Shown piece after piece: positions 21,851 to 33,605 of a stretch of DNA of 64,000 nt (position 1 is the first letter of the stretch; each line of letters opens with the position of its first letter). The notes below the pieces were generated by a model. The model saw nothing but the letters and a program-made list of their open reading frames with translations. It was not told the origin of the DNA and ran no database searches. This DNA comes from Choristoneura fumiferana (Eukaryota > Arthropoda > Insecta > Lepidoptera > Tortricidae), in contig NC_133476.1 in assembly GCF_025370935.1 (NCBI RefSeq), positions 7,608,171 through 7,672,170 on the forward strand, written 5' to 3'. Both the position numbers and the translations under genes were made by a program.

Positions 21851-21896
21851 GAAAGAAACTTGAAGGAAATAAATAATGGACGAACCCAATACTGAC

Positions 21897-22100
21897 TGAG
21901 ACGGTGCTATTCGAGTAGAGCCTTAGCGAGGCCATCTCCTGAAGCACGGACTGGATGCGCATAGTCTGGAGCTGCCAGATGTAGAGATCGGGCGTCCAGA
22001 TCAGCTGGCGGAACTCCCAGGGCAGGTCGATGAACGGCATGCCCACACGCAGCCGCGCGTCCTGCCACGACACTCGCAGGAACACATCGAGGGTTATTTC
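21897..22100 (-). CDS. Channel exon 4: extracellular beta1-beta5 region
   Basis: Acceptor TTTCTCCAG, then E-I-T-L-D-V-F-L-R-V-S-W-Q-D. It continues with R-L-R-V-G-M-P-F-I and W-T-P-D-L-Y-I-W, then S-L-R-L-Y-S-N-S-T-V-S. The W-T-P-D phrase (loop A region) is a family hallmark, and N-S-T is a possible glycosylation site. The end is uncertain: donor TCA|GTCAGT (21897, phase 0) or A|GTATTG (21893, phase 1). Neither joins exon 5 in frame. Confidence 0.9.
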
Positions 22101-22196
22101 CTGGAGAAATAAAGGCATAACCGTTTAGCATGGATAATATATGAGTTTAAAGTCGTACCATGGCAAGTCACTTTCGTGCATAGATCTAAGAAGACT

Positions 22197-22332
22197 AAGG
22201 GTCGATTCACACCGAAACGCAACACTGCACGTTTTATAGAGAACGCGTCAAACATTTACACTTTGACGTACTTATTCTCTCAATGATACATGCATGCAGC
22301 GTAGCGTCGCTTGTCGGTGTGAAGTAACCCTT
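22197..22332. mobile_element. MITE with AGGGTCGATTCACACCG ends
   Basis: AGGGTCGATTCACACCGA at 22198 is matched inverted by TCGGTGTGAAGTAACCCT at 22314-22331. It is about 135 bases with no coding content, inside the 759 bp intron 3. Confidence 0.8.
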
Positions 22333-22399
22333 TTTAACCAGTGCACATTTCGCCATAAGTATTTATTTATTTATTGATCACCGATGAAAGACCGCATAA

Positions 22400-22670
22400 C
22401 CTAAGGGCCTTATCACACTAGCGATTTGCAGGCGAGTTGAAAGCGAAGCGAGTTCGCTCCGTTCGCGCGACGATTGCGCCGCGAACACGCAGCGAGTTTG
22501 CTGAAGACGGGCGTCTTATTATTATTGTACGAGAGTCTAAAATCGCTGCGCGCTCGCCTCGTTTTCAACGGCTCTAAGACGCGGGCGCAAGCGATCGCAT
22601 TCACTACCTATCTCTTTCTACCCTCATCCTACACCGTGCGCTAAATAATACGGCCTTAGGTTGGCTTTCA
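22400..22670. mobile_element. MITE with AGGGCCTTATCACACT / ACGGCCTTA ends
   Basis: It starts AAGGGCCTTATCACACTAGCG and ends TAATACGGCCTTAGG, with GC-rich GCGAGCGC-like words inside (GCGAGTTGAAAGCG, CGCTCGCCTCGTTTTCAACG as an inner inverted pair). A diverged relative occurs at 33462-33605. It lies in intron 3, about 200 bases from exon 3. Confidence 0.65.
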
Positions 22671-22859
22671 TTGAGGCGGCACGGATTAGACATGTAGAGT
22701 CGACTAACCACAGTAGTGCAACTAATGTGCCGCTCATCAGAAACGAAAGTTTATTAGATCGATATATTATGTTCTGAACGCTCGGGAAACTACATTACCG
22801 AATGATGTTAAAGATATCGATGTATGTGTATTCTTCGATAAAAATTTGTTCTAACTCAC

Positions 22860-22927
22860 CTCCTTGTTTTCGTCGACTCCTGAAACTCGGTTTACATTAA
22901 GTCCTATGTACACGGTTGTATTTTTTC
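22860..22927 (-). CDS. Channel exon 3: extracellular beta1 strand
   Basis: Acceptor TTTTCCAG, two bases complete a Gly codon, then K-N-T-T-V-Y-I-G-L-N-V-N-R-V and S-G-V-D-E-N-K-E to donor GAG|GTGAGT. N-T-T is a possible N-glycosylation site. The phrase corresponds to the V-x-I-x-V-x-S-I strand of RDL and GluCl. Confidence 0.93.
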
Positions 22928-25154
22928 CTGGAAAACGTAAAGCATTTCATTAGAAGGACACTAAAAATATAACGAAAATCGAATAATTTTGAAATGTTCA
23001 GGTTTTGTCCAACAGTAGATTGTACAACAAGAGCATAAAACGAGCCATTTTACGCGAGACGTTCATATAGCCACCAGAGCCGGCACGCTCTGCTTTTCAC
23101 TCCGATGGCGTGGAAATGAATAGAAAAAGTGGAAACAATAATTGTTCACTTACTATGTACCTTTTATTGTTCATGCATTACTATATAATTTTATGAACCA
23201 TTTTATATATTTTTTATGATCTATTTTGATTGATTTGGTTGATTTTTAGTTTTATATAAATTAAAAATGATTAAAAATATATACAAGCTGTGTGTAGAAA
23301 CTTCTTTGTTGATGTCTTTCTTTGCTTTCATAACTACTACTTACACTACGCTTATGTTTTTTTTAATAAATAACAAAATGTATGGCATATGAAAAGGATT
23401 TATTACCACAAAATCATGTCCAGCGATTAGCGTGGAGGGTCGAGGGGAAAGTGGCTACGTATTGTTTTATATACAGGACAGAATGTTTGTCTATGTCCTA
23501 TATATAGCATAGGCCCGTGCCGGGATGCGCCAACCGCTTGAGACCAACATTCATCAAGCGAGCATTTGCATAAACCTTATTATTATTGCTGTATTATGAA
23601 AGGCTAACTCATCATTGCAGATGTTATAAATAGGTCCTTCATATAGTTAATATTATTAATTCTTTGGTAATAAAGTCAATTTATAAAATGTAAGTTGTGC
23701 ACTTCCAGATTATTCAATTACCGTAAAATTTAAATGCTGTTTATTCGAAATTAAAAGATTGTTTTCAGTGCAAGTAGGTACAGACCTACGATTATTTTGT
23801 CGGTTGAAAATTAGTTAACTTTTACAGACTTTACTTATATTAGGTTCTTTCGAACGAGTTTTGTTCCAAAAATGTTCATTAAGAAGAACAACAGTAGAGT
23901 GCCACAATACCCTTAACTAAATAGGTAAACCCCCTAAATAGGTTTTAATATGCTATTAAGTAGTTAAAATGCTGTTACAGCAGCAGTTTGTCATGTACTA
24001 AATCGTAACTTTGTAGCTTTAAACGCTATCACGACTGTTAAATCAATACTTAAAGTTCAATTCCGCTAAAATGACTACGTCAGAGTTGGCAGGCAATAGA
24101 CACCGACATTCATCCGCAGTGTACCTAACTGAAAATATTTAGTATTTATGTCCAGTTTGTAAATGAAATATAGGCCAATATTAAACCTAGCAATTACTAT
24201 CAAATAGTTTTGCTATCGTTTGTAAAAACTTTCAAAGGTTTTATCCAGCGGCGACGGACAACGTTATATTTGATTTGGTATTAGTTGCGGCAAGCATTGA
24301 ATTAAGATCATCGATATTACATTTATTAAACTAACAAAATTAAATTATGTTTATTGCGTCGTCTAGTTCGTAGGTTAGGCATAATTGTTAATAAATCACG
24401 GGTCTAGCTTAAGTCGGTGCTATTTGGAATTTTGAACCGATTTAATTACCTACCTACTGTTCTTCTTACACATTTAAATTATGAACACGGTTATAATGTA
24501 GGTAGGTAGGTAAACTTCTTTACTTTAGAGTTCTTCGTTATAGGTACAGCTAGATGTCATGACTTTACTAATTGAACGCTCCTTTCATCCACTCAAAGGT
24601 TGACTGCTAGAGACCCCTTAAAGATATAAAGTTCGCCTTTGTACTTATGTACCTCAAGGTTTGTAAGTAAACATTTGTAAAAAAGAGAATTATTACTTAT
24701 ACATGTACTTTTTGTATGTGATTTTATTGCTGACAATTATACAAACAAGTTTTCTTTTCAACTAAAGTATTTTAACCAACTGAATGCAGTTAAATTGTAC
24801 TATCAACTCTTAACATGGAATGACTACGTATGCAAAGCAAATAAAATCTTTAATTTAATACCTATTTTTAGACTAGATATTGTCAGATATTACAGCGTTC
24901 ACCAAACTATGACGGCGTTCCATCCACTTAGGGCCGGATATTATTCAGCAGAAGCCACATGCCGAGGTTTTTAGCCAATCATTCATTAAGGTGGGTTCGT
25001 TAGCAAGGCCGACGCCACCTTAATGTCAGCATCCGCTGCTGGCTTTTTTTTAATCATCATACGAACTTACGCCGTTAACCTTCTTGTAGTGCACAAATGA
25101 GCCAGATTCTCCGAAACCAACAGTATCACCTTTAAATAAACTGAATCCATTACT

Positions 25155-25440
25155 TTGCTCACCCGCCCGCGACCTTATGATAGCTACATTTATGCAAGAA
25201 ATGTGTGTTCATGCATTTCCTCCACCTCCACAGTACCACACTACAAGAATTTACATCAATCACACGAACCCATCTATCACCACCACTAAATTAACTATAC
25301 TGACCCGTTTCAAACTCAATCAGAGCTCATCTTCACACCCATCTTCACAATCGTTCATCATGCTAGCAGAGAAAACCAAAGGAAGTAAATGTTTCAGTTC
25401 ATTGATATGGACCTCCGCAGTAACGCCTGATTCAGAACAT
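25155..25440 (-). repeat. Repeat F copy
   Basis: Starts CACCCGCCCGCGACCTTATG, continues TTCCTCCACCTCCACAGTA, CCCATCTATCACCACCAC and TTTCAAACTCAATCAGAGCT, and ends GCAGTAACGCCTGATTCA. The same phrases in the same order occur at 32715-32940 and inverted at 53820-54170. No terminal inverted repeats are obvious, so a Helitron-like or truncated retroelement origin is open. Confidence 0.75.
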
Positions 25441-25700
25441 GACACTATCGGTTAGTCGCTGTAGTTACGCAGTAGATCGTAACGAAAACTGTTAGTATTA
25501 CGTAGGTACTAATGAAGTTATGAAATGACAAATCTTTTAATTCTATTCACGTCGCGGTCTTATATATGTACTACGATCGATGGTTTCACGTACATTTATT
25601 GTTCAAAGTAGTACCTCAATATGATGTTTCTGAGAAATTAGCTTAATTTGACCTAAAAAATAAATTTAACGGAACCAAGAAGGCACGGTATATTGTAATC

Positions 25701-25701
<1 letters not shown>

Positions 25702-25739
<38 letters not shown>
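25702..25739. repeat. (AT)n microsatellite
   Basis: An uninterrupted AT dinucleotide run of about 38 bases. Confidence 0.97.
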
Positions 25740-25743
<4 letters not shown>

Positions 25744-25838
25744 AATTTAAACAAATTAAATTGAAATAAATAAGTTGAAAGTTCTGAAACTATAATATTT
25801 TTGGATCGCTTAAGTGCAATTTATATGTAGGAACATAA

Positions 25839-25948
25839 AAGAATAACACTGATAGTACCATTGTTAGTTTGAGAGAATAACACTGATAGTTAGTACCATT
25901 GTTAGTTTGAGAGAATAACACTGATAGTTAGTACCATTGTTAGTTTGA
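25839..25948. repeat. Three-copy tandem repeat, 38 bp unit
   Basis: The unit begins GAGAATAACACTGATAG and ends CATTGTTAGTTTGA. The first copy lacks a four-base duplication (TAGT) seen in copies two and three. Confidence 0.93.
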
Positions 25949-26252
25949 GATAGCGTAGTTAATTTTTTTACATAAAATAAAAGTCAGGTAGGTACGTTTT
26001 GATCTTTTAATTTAAACTAAGCGACGGGTTTAAATGAGGTATTCATCATCAGATGATATTTTTCCCGAAGGGTTATATATTATATAAATAGGTATATAAC
26101 ATATATAAGCGACGCGCCCCAGCTTCGCGCGGGTGGGGTGTAGCTTTTGGGAAATGGAAACATGAAAAGTGCCTTCGATTAGAGATCTTTTGTTTGAAAA
26201 TTTCTCGAGCGAAGCCGGGACGCGGGTCGCTAGTTAAGAAAATAAAACTCAC

Positions 26253-26320
26253 CGGGTGGAATGTTTCTGTTATAGTTTGTAGGTATGTCGTAGGCCTGTT
26301 GCTCCATGTAGAGGATCTGG
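26253..26320 (-). CDS. Channel exon 2: mature N-terminus
   Basis: Acceptor TTTTTTTCAG, one base, then Q-I-L-Y-M-E-Q-Q-A-Y-D-I-P-T-N-Y-N and R-N-I-P-P to donor CCCG|GTGAGT. The first base joins AG from exon 1 to make Ser, so exons 1 and 2 splice in phase across 21.9 kb. Confidence 0.9.
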
Positions 26321-27149
26321 CTGAAAAAAAGTTTTACACATTTAAGAACCAAAATACACACAATTACAATACTACAAAGACTGGAAATAATACATGTAAA
26401 CTACCTAGCTTTTGTTCGAAATTTCTTTCGCGCAAGTAATTTTCGTAATTTTAGTGAAGAAAAACTTTTAGTACCTATGAATATTTATGAACCTCGAGGT
26501 CTTTATATTGTTTTTGGTTTACCTGTATACTCATTAATGTACGACTGTATGAGTTCTTAAAATAATAAATAAATAAATAATAAAAACATCGTCGAGATAC
26601 CCGTGTAATGCCTAACAAGGTAAGTTACAAAAGCTTATAAGATTAACAAATATCGACCGCAATAATTACATAGATTTGTGACGCAAAGAATACAGCAAAA
26701 GAAGATAATATGTCTTATGTTTACTAGGTAAACATGATTTAATTGTTGTAATGAGGAAATCTAATCAAGGGTCTTCACGCCCCGTTTTATCATGATGTTT
26801 ACCGCCGTGGACGTCATATGCCGACAATTGACGTTATAGCTTTGTCATTACCAGTCTAATATATCTAATGTAGGAATAACCCAAATGTTGACAGGTTAAT
26901 TGACCGTCTTTCACACGTCTTACAGCCACCTGCATTAATATCTGCCACAGCGGAGCGTGCAAAAATATCTGACACGTCCTACTGGCCCTAGAAAATAGGG
27001 TCGTATCAGAAATTTATGGATACTTTGTTGTGTCAGATATTGGTGCTGGTGACAGTAACTAGAGTCGGCGAGATAGCTCGATGAAGTTGAAATGGCAATG
27101 GGCAAGTGGGCAGGCCAAATAAGAACAAATAATCGGGGGAGAGAGAAGT

Positions 27150-27265
27150 TCTCGGATGACGAGCTCAAAACCACATCAAAAACCATGAAAATCGGTCCAG
27201 CCGTTCTCGAGTTATTAGTGTTCGAACAAAAACGACTTTGTTTTATAATTGTATACATATATTAA
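27150..27265 (-). repeat. RTE-like retroelement 3' fragment
   Basis: AAAATCGGTCCAGCCGTTCT, GAGTTATTAGTGTTCGAACA and AAAAACGACTTTGTTTTATA are phrases found at the 3' ends of dispersed lepidopteran retroelements. No RT reading is attached. Confidence 0.45.
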
Positions 27266-27664
27266 GATGATAAATGCAGATGAGTCACAATGTAGCTCAA
27301 TGGTGCAGTAACCGCTTATTCACTTTGGCTTTGAATAGCTCCAAATTGTAATTATCCGCGAAATAGACGACAGGAGCGAATTCCATTTCTTAGCATTCCG
27401 TATTTAAAAAAATAAGCGAAGTGCTTTGTGCGACTAACCAGAATGTAAGGGACAAGATAAGGATGAAGTCGCTCCCCTCGGGTTCTGGCTGTGAAACTGA
27501 AATGATGAATCTAAAGTAAAAAAATATGATATTTATTGCGGACATAGAGCACGCACGACTAGGTACTGGATGGAGGGATATATGCCTAGCCTACGTGTGT
27601 GCTGTGGCTAATGTCTGCGCCACACACTCGATTAGGGTGAGAAATTAACAAAATCATGGAAAAA

Positions 27665-28135
27665 AATACATGTAGTTTTGAAAATTAGTACAGTTATACC
27701 CTGCGGTATCCAGATGTACATACTAAAAGTCCTCAAAGGTGGGGGCTGTGATAAGGGTGAAGGGGGGGGGGGTTGGGTGGCGGTTTGAAGGTATCATTTT
27801 TCAGGATTTAGCTCATATCTCGAATATTCGTTCGAATAGAATTATGATTACTTCAGACAAAAGATTCTACATAAGATTCCCAACAAATTTGGTTATTTTT
27901 ATTTTTGCTCTACGATTTATACTTAAGGAGCTACGGGTTGTGTAAGTTTTAACAGATTCAAAAAGTAGACGATTTAAAAATATTCGAGATATGAGCAAAA
28001 ACCTAATAAAAGGGAAACTTCAACCCCCCCTACCCCGTCAGCACACCCCCCACCCTTGAGGACTTTTAGTATGTTCATCTGGATACTGCAGTATAACTGT
28101 ACCAATTTTCAAAACTACACGAGTTTTTGCCCCTG
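27665..28135. mobile_element. Long foldback element, about 470 bp
   Basis: The left arm (TTTTGAAAATTAGTACAGTT, ATCCAGATGTACATACTAAA, GTCCTCAAAGGTGGGGG, TAGCTCATATCTCGAATATT) is inverted in the right arm (AATATTCGAGATATGAGC, CACCCTTGAGGACTTTTAG, ATCTGGATACTGCAGTATAA, AACTGTACCAATTTTCAAAA). The arms are about 190 bases each with an asymmetric centre. G-runs at 27764 pair with C-runs at 28024. It has no coding capacity. Confidence 0.85.
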
Positions 28136-29424
28136 ATTGCCCATAGTCGGCTTTATTTGATCCTATTAGATGACTGGCATGAATTAGTGTCTATGTTTTT
28201 CATCATGCTGCACGTATACTACTCGTCATACCCAGAGATTACCCTCGCTCTATCTCTGTCTCTCTTATCATGACTGGCAAGAGATACAGGAAAGAGTTGC
28301 GCTAGAGATCTGTGTGTGGCGCAGGAGTATAGAGATCGTGAGTTAGATCGGGGTGGATACGGGTGGGATGGACATCTAGTTTCAGCGGCTTTAGTTTGTT
28401 TACCCTTCGTAAACTTTATGAAACATTATGTACTCGTATTAGCTTCTGCCCGTGATTTCGGCCGCGTAAAATAATTAATTTAAGGACATGTCCATTATGA
28501 ATTTTATTCGAATCGGTCAAGTTAACGTAAAGAAATTAACTCATCAATAATATACAAGCTCAATAAGTCTGGCACATACTAACACCAAAAATATTAAGAG
28601 TAATAATTATAATTATTTATATCACCCGGGAAATGACTGATTACCTCGACGCTTATACCATCATGTGAGAATTGTGAAAGTTTAAAATATTAGGTACCTA
28701 TATTTTAAATTAAGTAGGAGCTCGGAATTGAATACGTGGTAGTATTGTGTGTTTACAGACATTCTAAATTTTAATTATCTTCCTTTTTAAGCTAATTTTG
28801 TGCGTAACACACAACACTACATAGTTTATAAAAAAATTGCAATGTCGAGATCTCGATAATTTTTATTATCGACTTAAGTAGATAACTGGACATAAAGTAA
28901 TAGACATACGGCAAACTTTACAGACTTTACTAAACTAATCTGTATGCAAATTGTTGAAGAATTATAGCATGCAATGCATAATACTTTTATAATAGCTTAC
29001 GTGGCTGTGTAGTGATTTTACTTAGGTGAAGAATGCGTATGAACAGTAAATATTTGCACTTTTAATCCATCTTAATATCGTTTATCTTTATCTCTACAAC
29101 TGACATGTAATATTAAATCCAGACATTATTTATCAACACGGAAATGTTTTATAGCAAAGTGAATATAAGCACAGAATAAGTAATAGTCTTGTAATAGTAT
29201 ACAAGTATAGGTTTTGATTTAAATAAATTTCTTCTCAAACTATTTATAAACTTGTGTTATATTTACAGGCGCTCGTTAAGTATACGTTAGCTTAACAATA
29301 CTTTAATAATTTCCTTCTTCACAGATTTTTTTAAATAAAATATATCGTGATTGACCCCTATGTCATCTGATGAAAAGTGCAGATGAGGCAATAAGTTAAG
29401 TTTTGCATTGAGTAATTCATACTA

Positions 29425-29640
29425 ATACTCGTATTATAAATGCGAAAGTGTGTTTGTATGTTTGTCCGTCTTCCACGTTGAAACGGAGCGACGGATCGAC
29501 GTGATTTTTGGCATAGAGATAGTTTATGGGCCAGAAAGTGACATAGGCTACTTTTTATCCCGGAAAAATGCACAGTTCCCGAGGGAATGGCGCGCGATAA
29601 CCGAATTTCACGCGGGCGAAGCCGCGGGCAAGTGTGCGCA
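29425..29640 (+). repeat. Dispersed repeat D copy 1
   Basis: It shares TATTATAAATGCGAAA, TGTATGTTTGTCCGTCTTCC, GAAACGGAGCGACGGATCGA, GGCATAGAGATAGTTTATGG, GTGACATAGGCTACTTTTTA and CACGCGGGCGAAGCCGCGGG with 46205-46430 in the same order. The open readings across it are fortuitous. This is a very common lepidopteran interspersed sequence; its class is not settled here. Confidence 0.85.
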
Positions 29641-30470
29641 TTTTTTCACATAACATTTTAAGTCCTATTATCGGAAGTCCGAAAATCTTTCTCATACCAT
29701 TTTACATCATAACGATCACTCTTTCTTCATATTTTTTTTAATACTAACGATCGAAACTCATAATCATCAGAATTCATAATATCCCTAATCATACTAATAT
29801 TGGTTTTCATATATTTTATAATGATTTAAACTCCTAATATTTCTAATTCATAACGCCAATATTCATAACTTTATTAATACTAATATTGGTTTTCATATAT
29901 TGCTTAATCATAAGTGTTATTTATCCGCATTATTGACGCGCAGATGATGTATTTCAGGAAGGACTCCGTTAGGTACGACGACGAGCGAAGCGAAGAGTAG
30001 TGTTAGGTAGAACTGTGACCTTACATCGCGCGAGCCGAGTGAGCGAAGCGAGCGTGCCGCGGGCCGCGGCAGCGGCCGGCGAAGCGCTAGCACCGAACAT
30101 AATTTTCAACTAATAATACTAATATAATATAAATAATTAACGATATAAGTAAATCTAGTTTTTTGAATAGGTGTTACGGTTATGAAAAACAATATTATGA
30201 GTTTAAATGTTTTCTTATTAATTCCATTATTAAATTAAATTAAATTATGATATTCGTCTGTTATGAAGGAAAATTTTCTGAAAAACAACATTATGAGTTG
30301 AGATGTGTTCTTAGTAATGACATTGGGAGTAAAAAATATAAACACTGTCTGTTATGAGTTTCGATGTTAGTAATAAAATTTATGAACAAAAAAAGTAAGA
30401 GGAAAAAAATTATGAAGAGTGATTACTCTTCTACTATTTTCAATGGGTAGTAAAATAAAAAATAGGAATA
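29640..30470. mobile_element. Compound foldback element with CATAA/TTATG word arms
   Basis: The left arm (29645-29930) repeats CATAA-type words every 15-30 bases (CATCATAACGATCA, CTCATAATCATC, TTCATAATATCC). The core (29935-30100) has GACGACGAGCGAAGCG and GAGCGAAGCGAGCGTGCC. The right arm (30105-30470) repeats TTATG-type words (GGTTATGAAAAAC, ATTATGAGTT, TGTTATGAGTTTCG). The left arm resembles 53260-53540 word for word (ATTATCGGAAGTCCGAAAAT versus ATTATTGGAACTCCGAAAAT). Confidence 0.6.
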
Positions 30471-32714
30471 AGTATTTTATGAGAGTCAATATGGACCCCG
30501 CGGGCAAAAGCCATTGCTGATATACGTTGGACAGTCTTTAGAACGTAACCTACACAGCCTCGGCAAATTGTTGCAGTATCTATCATCCCTGCAGAGAAAA
30601 TTTTGCAAGAATGCCTGTTAAATACTAACTACTTTGTAAAAATATGTACCACAGACTCTCATTCCGACGCTATAAAGCCGTAGGAACATATTTTTGAGTG
30701 GTTCGATTAGATACTTATTTTTGCACTTGACTGTACAGTAGGTACACCAACATAGTGTATACCAACGTTTACGAGTACCTACCTACTTATTTTTTCACAA
30801 GCATTTACTTAGTTACGTAACAAGTGATGCATAAGAAGATTCCAGTAATACAATTATAGGAAGGCGGTTATTCGACTCGGTGTTTATCAGGATTAGGGAG
30901 GCTAAGCTCTATTTACCCATTTTTCTATGTATAACCTATACCATAAATGCTGAAATGTAAGATCTTACTGTTAAAGGAACCATTGTTTCGGTAGTTGTCT
31001 ATCTATACTCAGCGGCGCAAAGTTTGGCCCACCCTTCATACAAAATTACCGATTCTGCATACATTTGAGGGACAGTTTTTTTGCTGCTCAGTATATTTCA
31101 AGCCCAGTGAGTGAACGTGACCGTGAAACGAGAGGTTTCCGGGTTTTAATCCTGTTAAGGGTATGTAAACATTTATATTTACATTTGTATGTATGTTTGT
31201 ATTTTTAATATACTCACTTACTTTTTTATTAAATATTCTATCTGTAACCCTTGCCCTCTGCTGGATACCCCAAACAGCATTGCGAGGCTATAGACGGCAT
31301 TTTTTTTCTACAAGGCGAAAAGGGCGATGGCCTTGTTTCGGATATTCACTTAGAAGTTATAACGTACTCACAATAAAAGTCTGTTGAATTATGGCGGAGC
31401 ACTAAAAAATAAATTTCACTAATACTTCGTACAAATAAACGTGAACGTTTGTGAGAATAGATGTATTAATATCGGTGTGACTCTTTTACGGTAATTTATT
31501 ATACATATACGTAAGTGACGTACAATAATAGTATATTACTGCAGAGGGCGGAAAAAGTCATTTCGTGGATGAGTATGGTTTAGGTACGTTCGGCCGGCGC
31601 ACCCAACCATTGGGTGCACGGCAGTGGGTTGCCGCTTAGCTCGCATGCTGGACGCGTCGCGCGTGATTTGTGTAGGTACCTACCAACTTATTTTTTTTGC
31701 AAACTATGACTTCGAAATTGTTTATGGCTGTATAAATAAAAAGAAGATAAAAGAATCGGAATTATCATTTTTCAACCTTCCGAAAGATAGGTATTGAAAC
31801 GTAAGAAAGCCATTTTGTTGCATTTAATTTAAACCATCATATAGTTAAATACTCTGTTAGAGTAGTAGGTGCATAATAAGAAAAAGATTGTTAGGTATTA
31901 CAAGGATTTTAGGGCGTCTAAAGGAATATAGTTTTGCTACAGGTAGGTACTTATTTAGTAAATTTTCGTAGTTTATAATCAAAGTCGATTCCTTATTGAT
32001 TGAATACCGTTTAATTCACCTAAAAGTAAGTTTGCTCAAATGTTTGTTTATAAGTCAGTAGGTACTTTGTCAAGCCAATATAAAACAAACTAAACAAAAA
32101 TATCACTAAAGATTGACCAAAGAGGTACCTACTACCAAATGGTTGCTGTTGCTGATAAAATATTGTTGTTTTGTAGCTTTAGCCATTAAAGTTTATTTAC
32201 TTATTTATTAAAGGTAGCTTATTGAATTTATATTAGTACCCATTAGTGCGCCAAACCGGTTTCGAGTCAACGGTGCCCAACGGAATATGAACGCTCGTGT
32301 AACATGATAAGTTTCAATTTCGAGTGCAAGTCGTAAGAGTAGGCAACAATTTATACCTAAACTTGACTTTTGTTCGAGAGAGTCCCTTCTGTACGGTAGT
32401 ACTATTAGTTATTCTGTGATACTGTTTTTCTCCAAATATGTGAGGAAATAAAACGAAAACTATATTTATTCAACACAATATGTTTATATAACAATCTACC
32501 TACAATCTAAACAAAATTAACACTTTCATAGTAATAAAAATAAACCTTACTGATAAAAGATGCTACTCTACGAGTTAGGAGTTTGTGGTGTGCCCATTAG
32601 GATATTTTCGTCACTACTTGTAATTTACGTTCCGGCCTCAATTTTAATATTAAAGATTTGGGTCCGAATCGTATATTTGGTTCCACATACAATATAGTAA
32701 TGAACTAAAATAAT

Positions 32715-32970
32715 TTCCTTGCTCACCCGCGACCTTACAATAGCTAAGCTTATGCAAAATATGCGTGTTCATGCAGTTCCTCCACCTCCACACTGTAAGA
32801 ACACACACAAATCACACCAACCCATCTATCACCACCACCACACTACACTGACGCGTTTCGAACTCAAACAGAGCTCATCTTCAGAGTGACACAACCGTAC
32901 ACCATGCTACCAGTTGTTAGACTAACGAACCACAACCACCTTTTTAACTTGTCACTGTAACTCCCCAAGT
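32715..32970 (-). repeat. Repeat F copy 2
   Basis: GCTCACCCGCGACCTTACAA, GCGTGTTCATGCAGTTCCTC, CCCATCTATCACCACCAC, GACGCGTTTCGAACTC and CAGAGCTCATCTTCAG in the order seen at 25155-25440, and as an inverted set at 53820-54170. Confidence 0.8.
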
Positions 32971-33254
32971 ACCCACATACGTTTTATGAAACAAAACAAA
33001 ACTACCCACAAATTATTAATACATTTTTTAACCGTCCTTCAAAACTACCTTGATTTTTATTTATTTACTGTCAAGGGATGTTTTATTAACTACCATTGCT
33101 GAAATTAGATCCAAGCCGTAGCAAGGGAGATGAAACTAAATTTACCTGCTCATTAATAATAGACCCCATACTGTTGTATCTAATTATCTCCATGCATTCT
33201 AAAACATCGAGACGAAACCCCTTGCCACAATAATCGGACTCAGATTCGTATGAA

Positions 33255-33365
33255 GTGTTACATTAACTAACGGTCTCTGAGCTTATCCGCGGACAGACAG
33301 GCAGACAGACAGACGGACAGACATGGCGAAACTATAAGGGTTCCTAGTTCGGTACAGAACCCTAA
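33255..33365 (+). repeat. Fragment of GGTTCCGTA-type DNA element with GACA run
   Basis: TCTGAGCTTATCCGCGGACA, (GACA)n, ATGGCGAAACTATAAGGG and GTACAGAACCCTAAAAA match the inner parts of the elements at 52230-52970 and 57618-58332. Only one end is kept. Confidence 0.65.
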
Positions 33366-33461
33366 AAAGGTTTCCCGGATCGGTAAATGATATTCTGCCA
33401 ATTGCAATGAAACAAAAACTCTTTACATCTCATTGTTACAGGTTGTGATCAAATCACTCAC

Positions 33462-33605
33462 AAGGCCAGAGGCCTTATAGTGTAATAACTTGGAATCACA
33501 ATCGTTTTCACCGCTTCATTTTTTCAAAGTGGTATAAGACGAGAGTAGAAAGAGATGGCAAAAGCGATCGCGGGTGTCAGCGTGTTAGACAATACGGCCT
33601 CAGGT
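33462..33605. repeat. Diverged AGGCCTTAT MITE relative
   Basis: GAGGCCTTATAGTGTAATAA and AATACGGCCTCAGG bracket a segment with AAAGCGATCGCGG, comparable to the MITE at 22400-22670. Confidence 0.5.

Larger units (their letters stand above)
22928..26252 (-). other. Intron 2 of the channel gene
   Basis: A 3.3 kb intron with good donor (CCCG|GTGAGT at 26252) and acceptor (CCAG at 22928). It holds a repeat F copy (25155-25440), an (AT)n run (25702-25739), a 38 bp tandem repeat (25839-25948) and a repeat with CTTCGCGCGGGTGG near 26100-26235. The rest is AT-rich without recognisable genes. Confidence 0.85.

Noticed and set aside
25839..25948. CRISPR-like spaced repeats
   Set aside because: The units are adjacent 38 bp tandem copies without spacers, and the window is clearly eukaryotic.
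27439..27488. Possible channel exon encoding a hydrophobic segment, with good splice sites and phase 0-2
   Set aside because: It would join exon 2 in phase but would put a hydrophobic stretch into the extracellular domain, and exon 1 cannot join it in frame. Exon 1 joins exon 2 directly in phase, so it is not needed.
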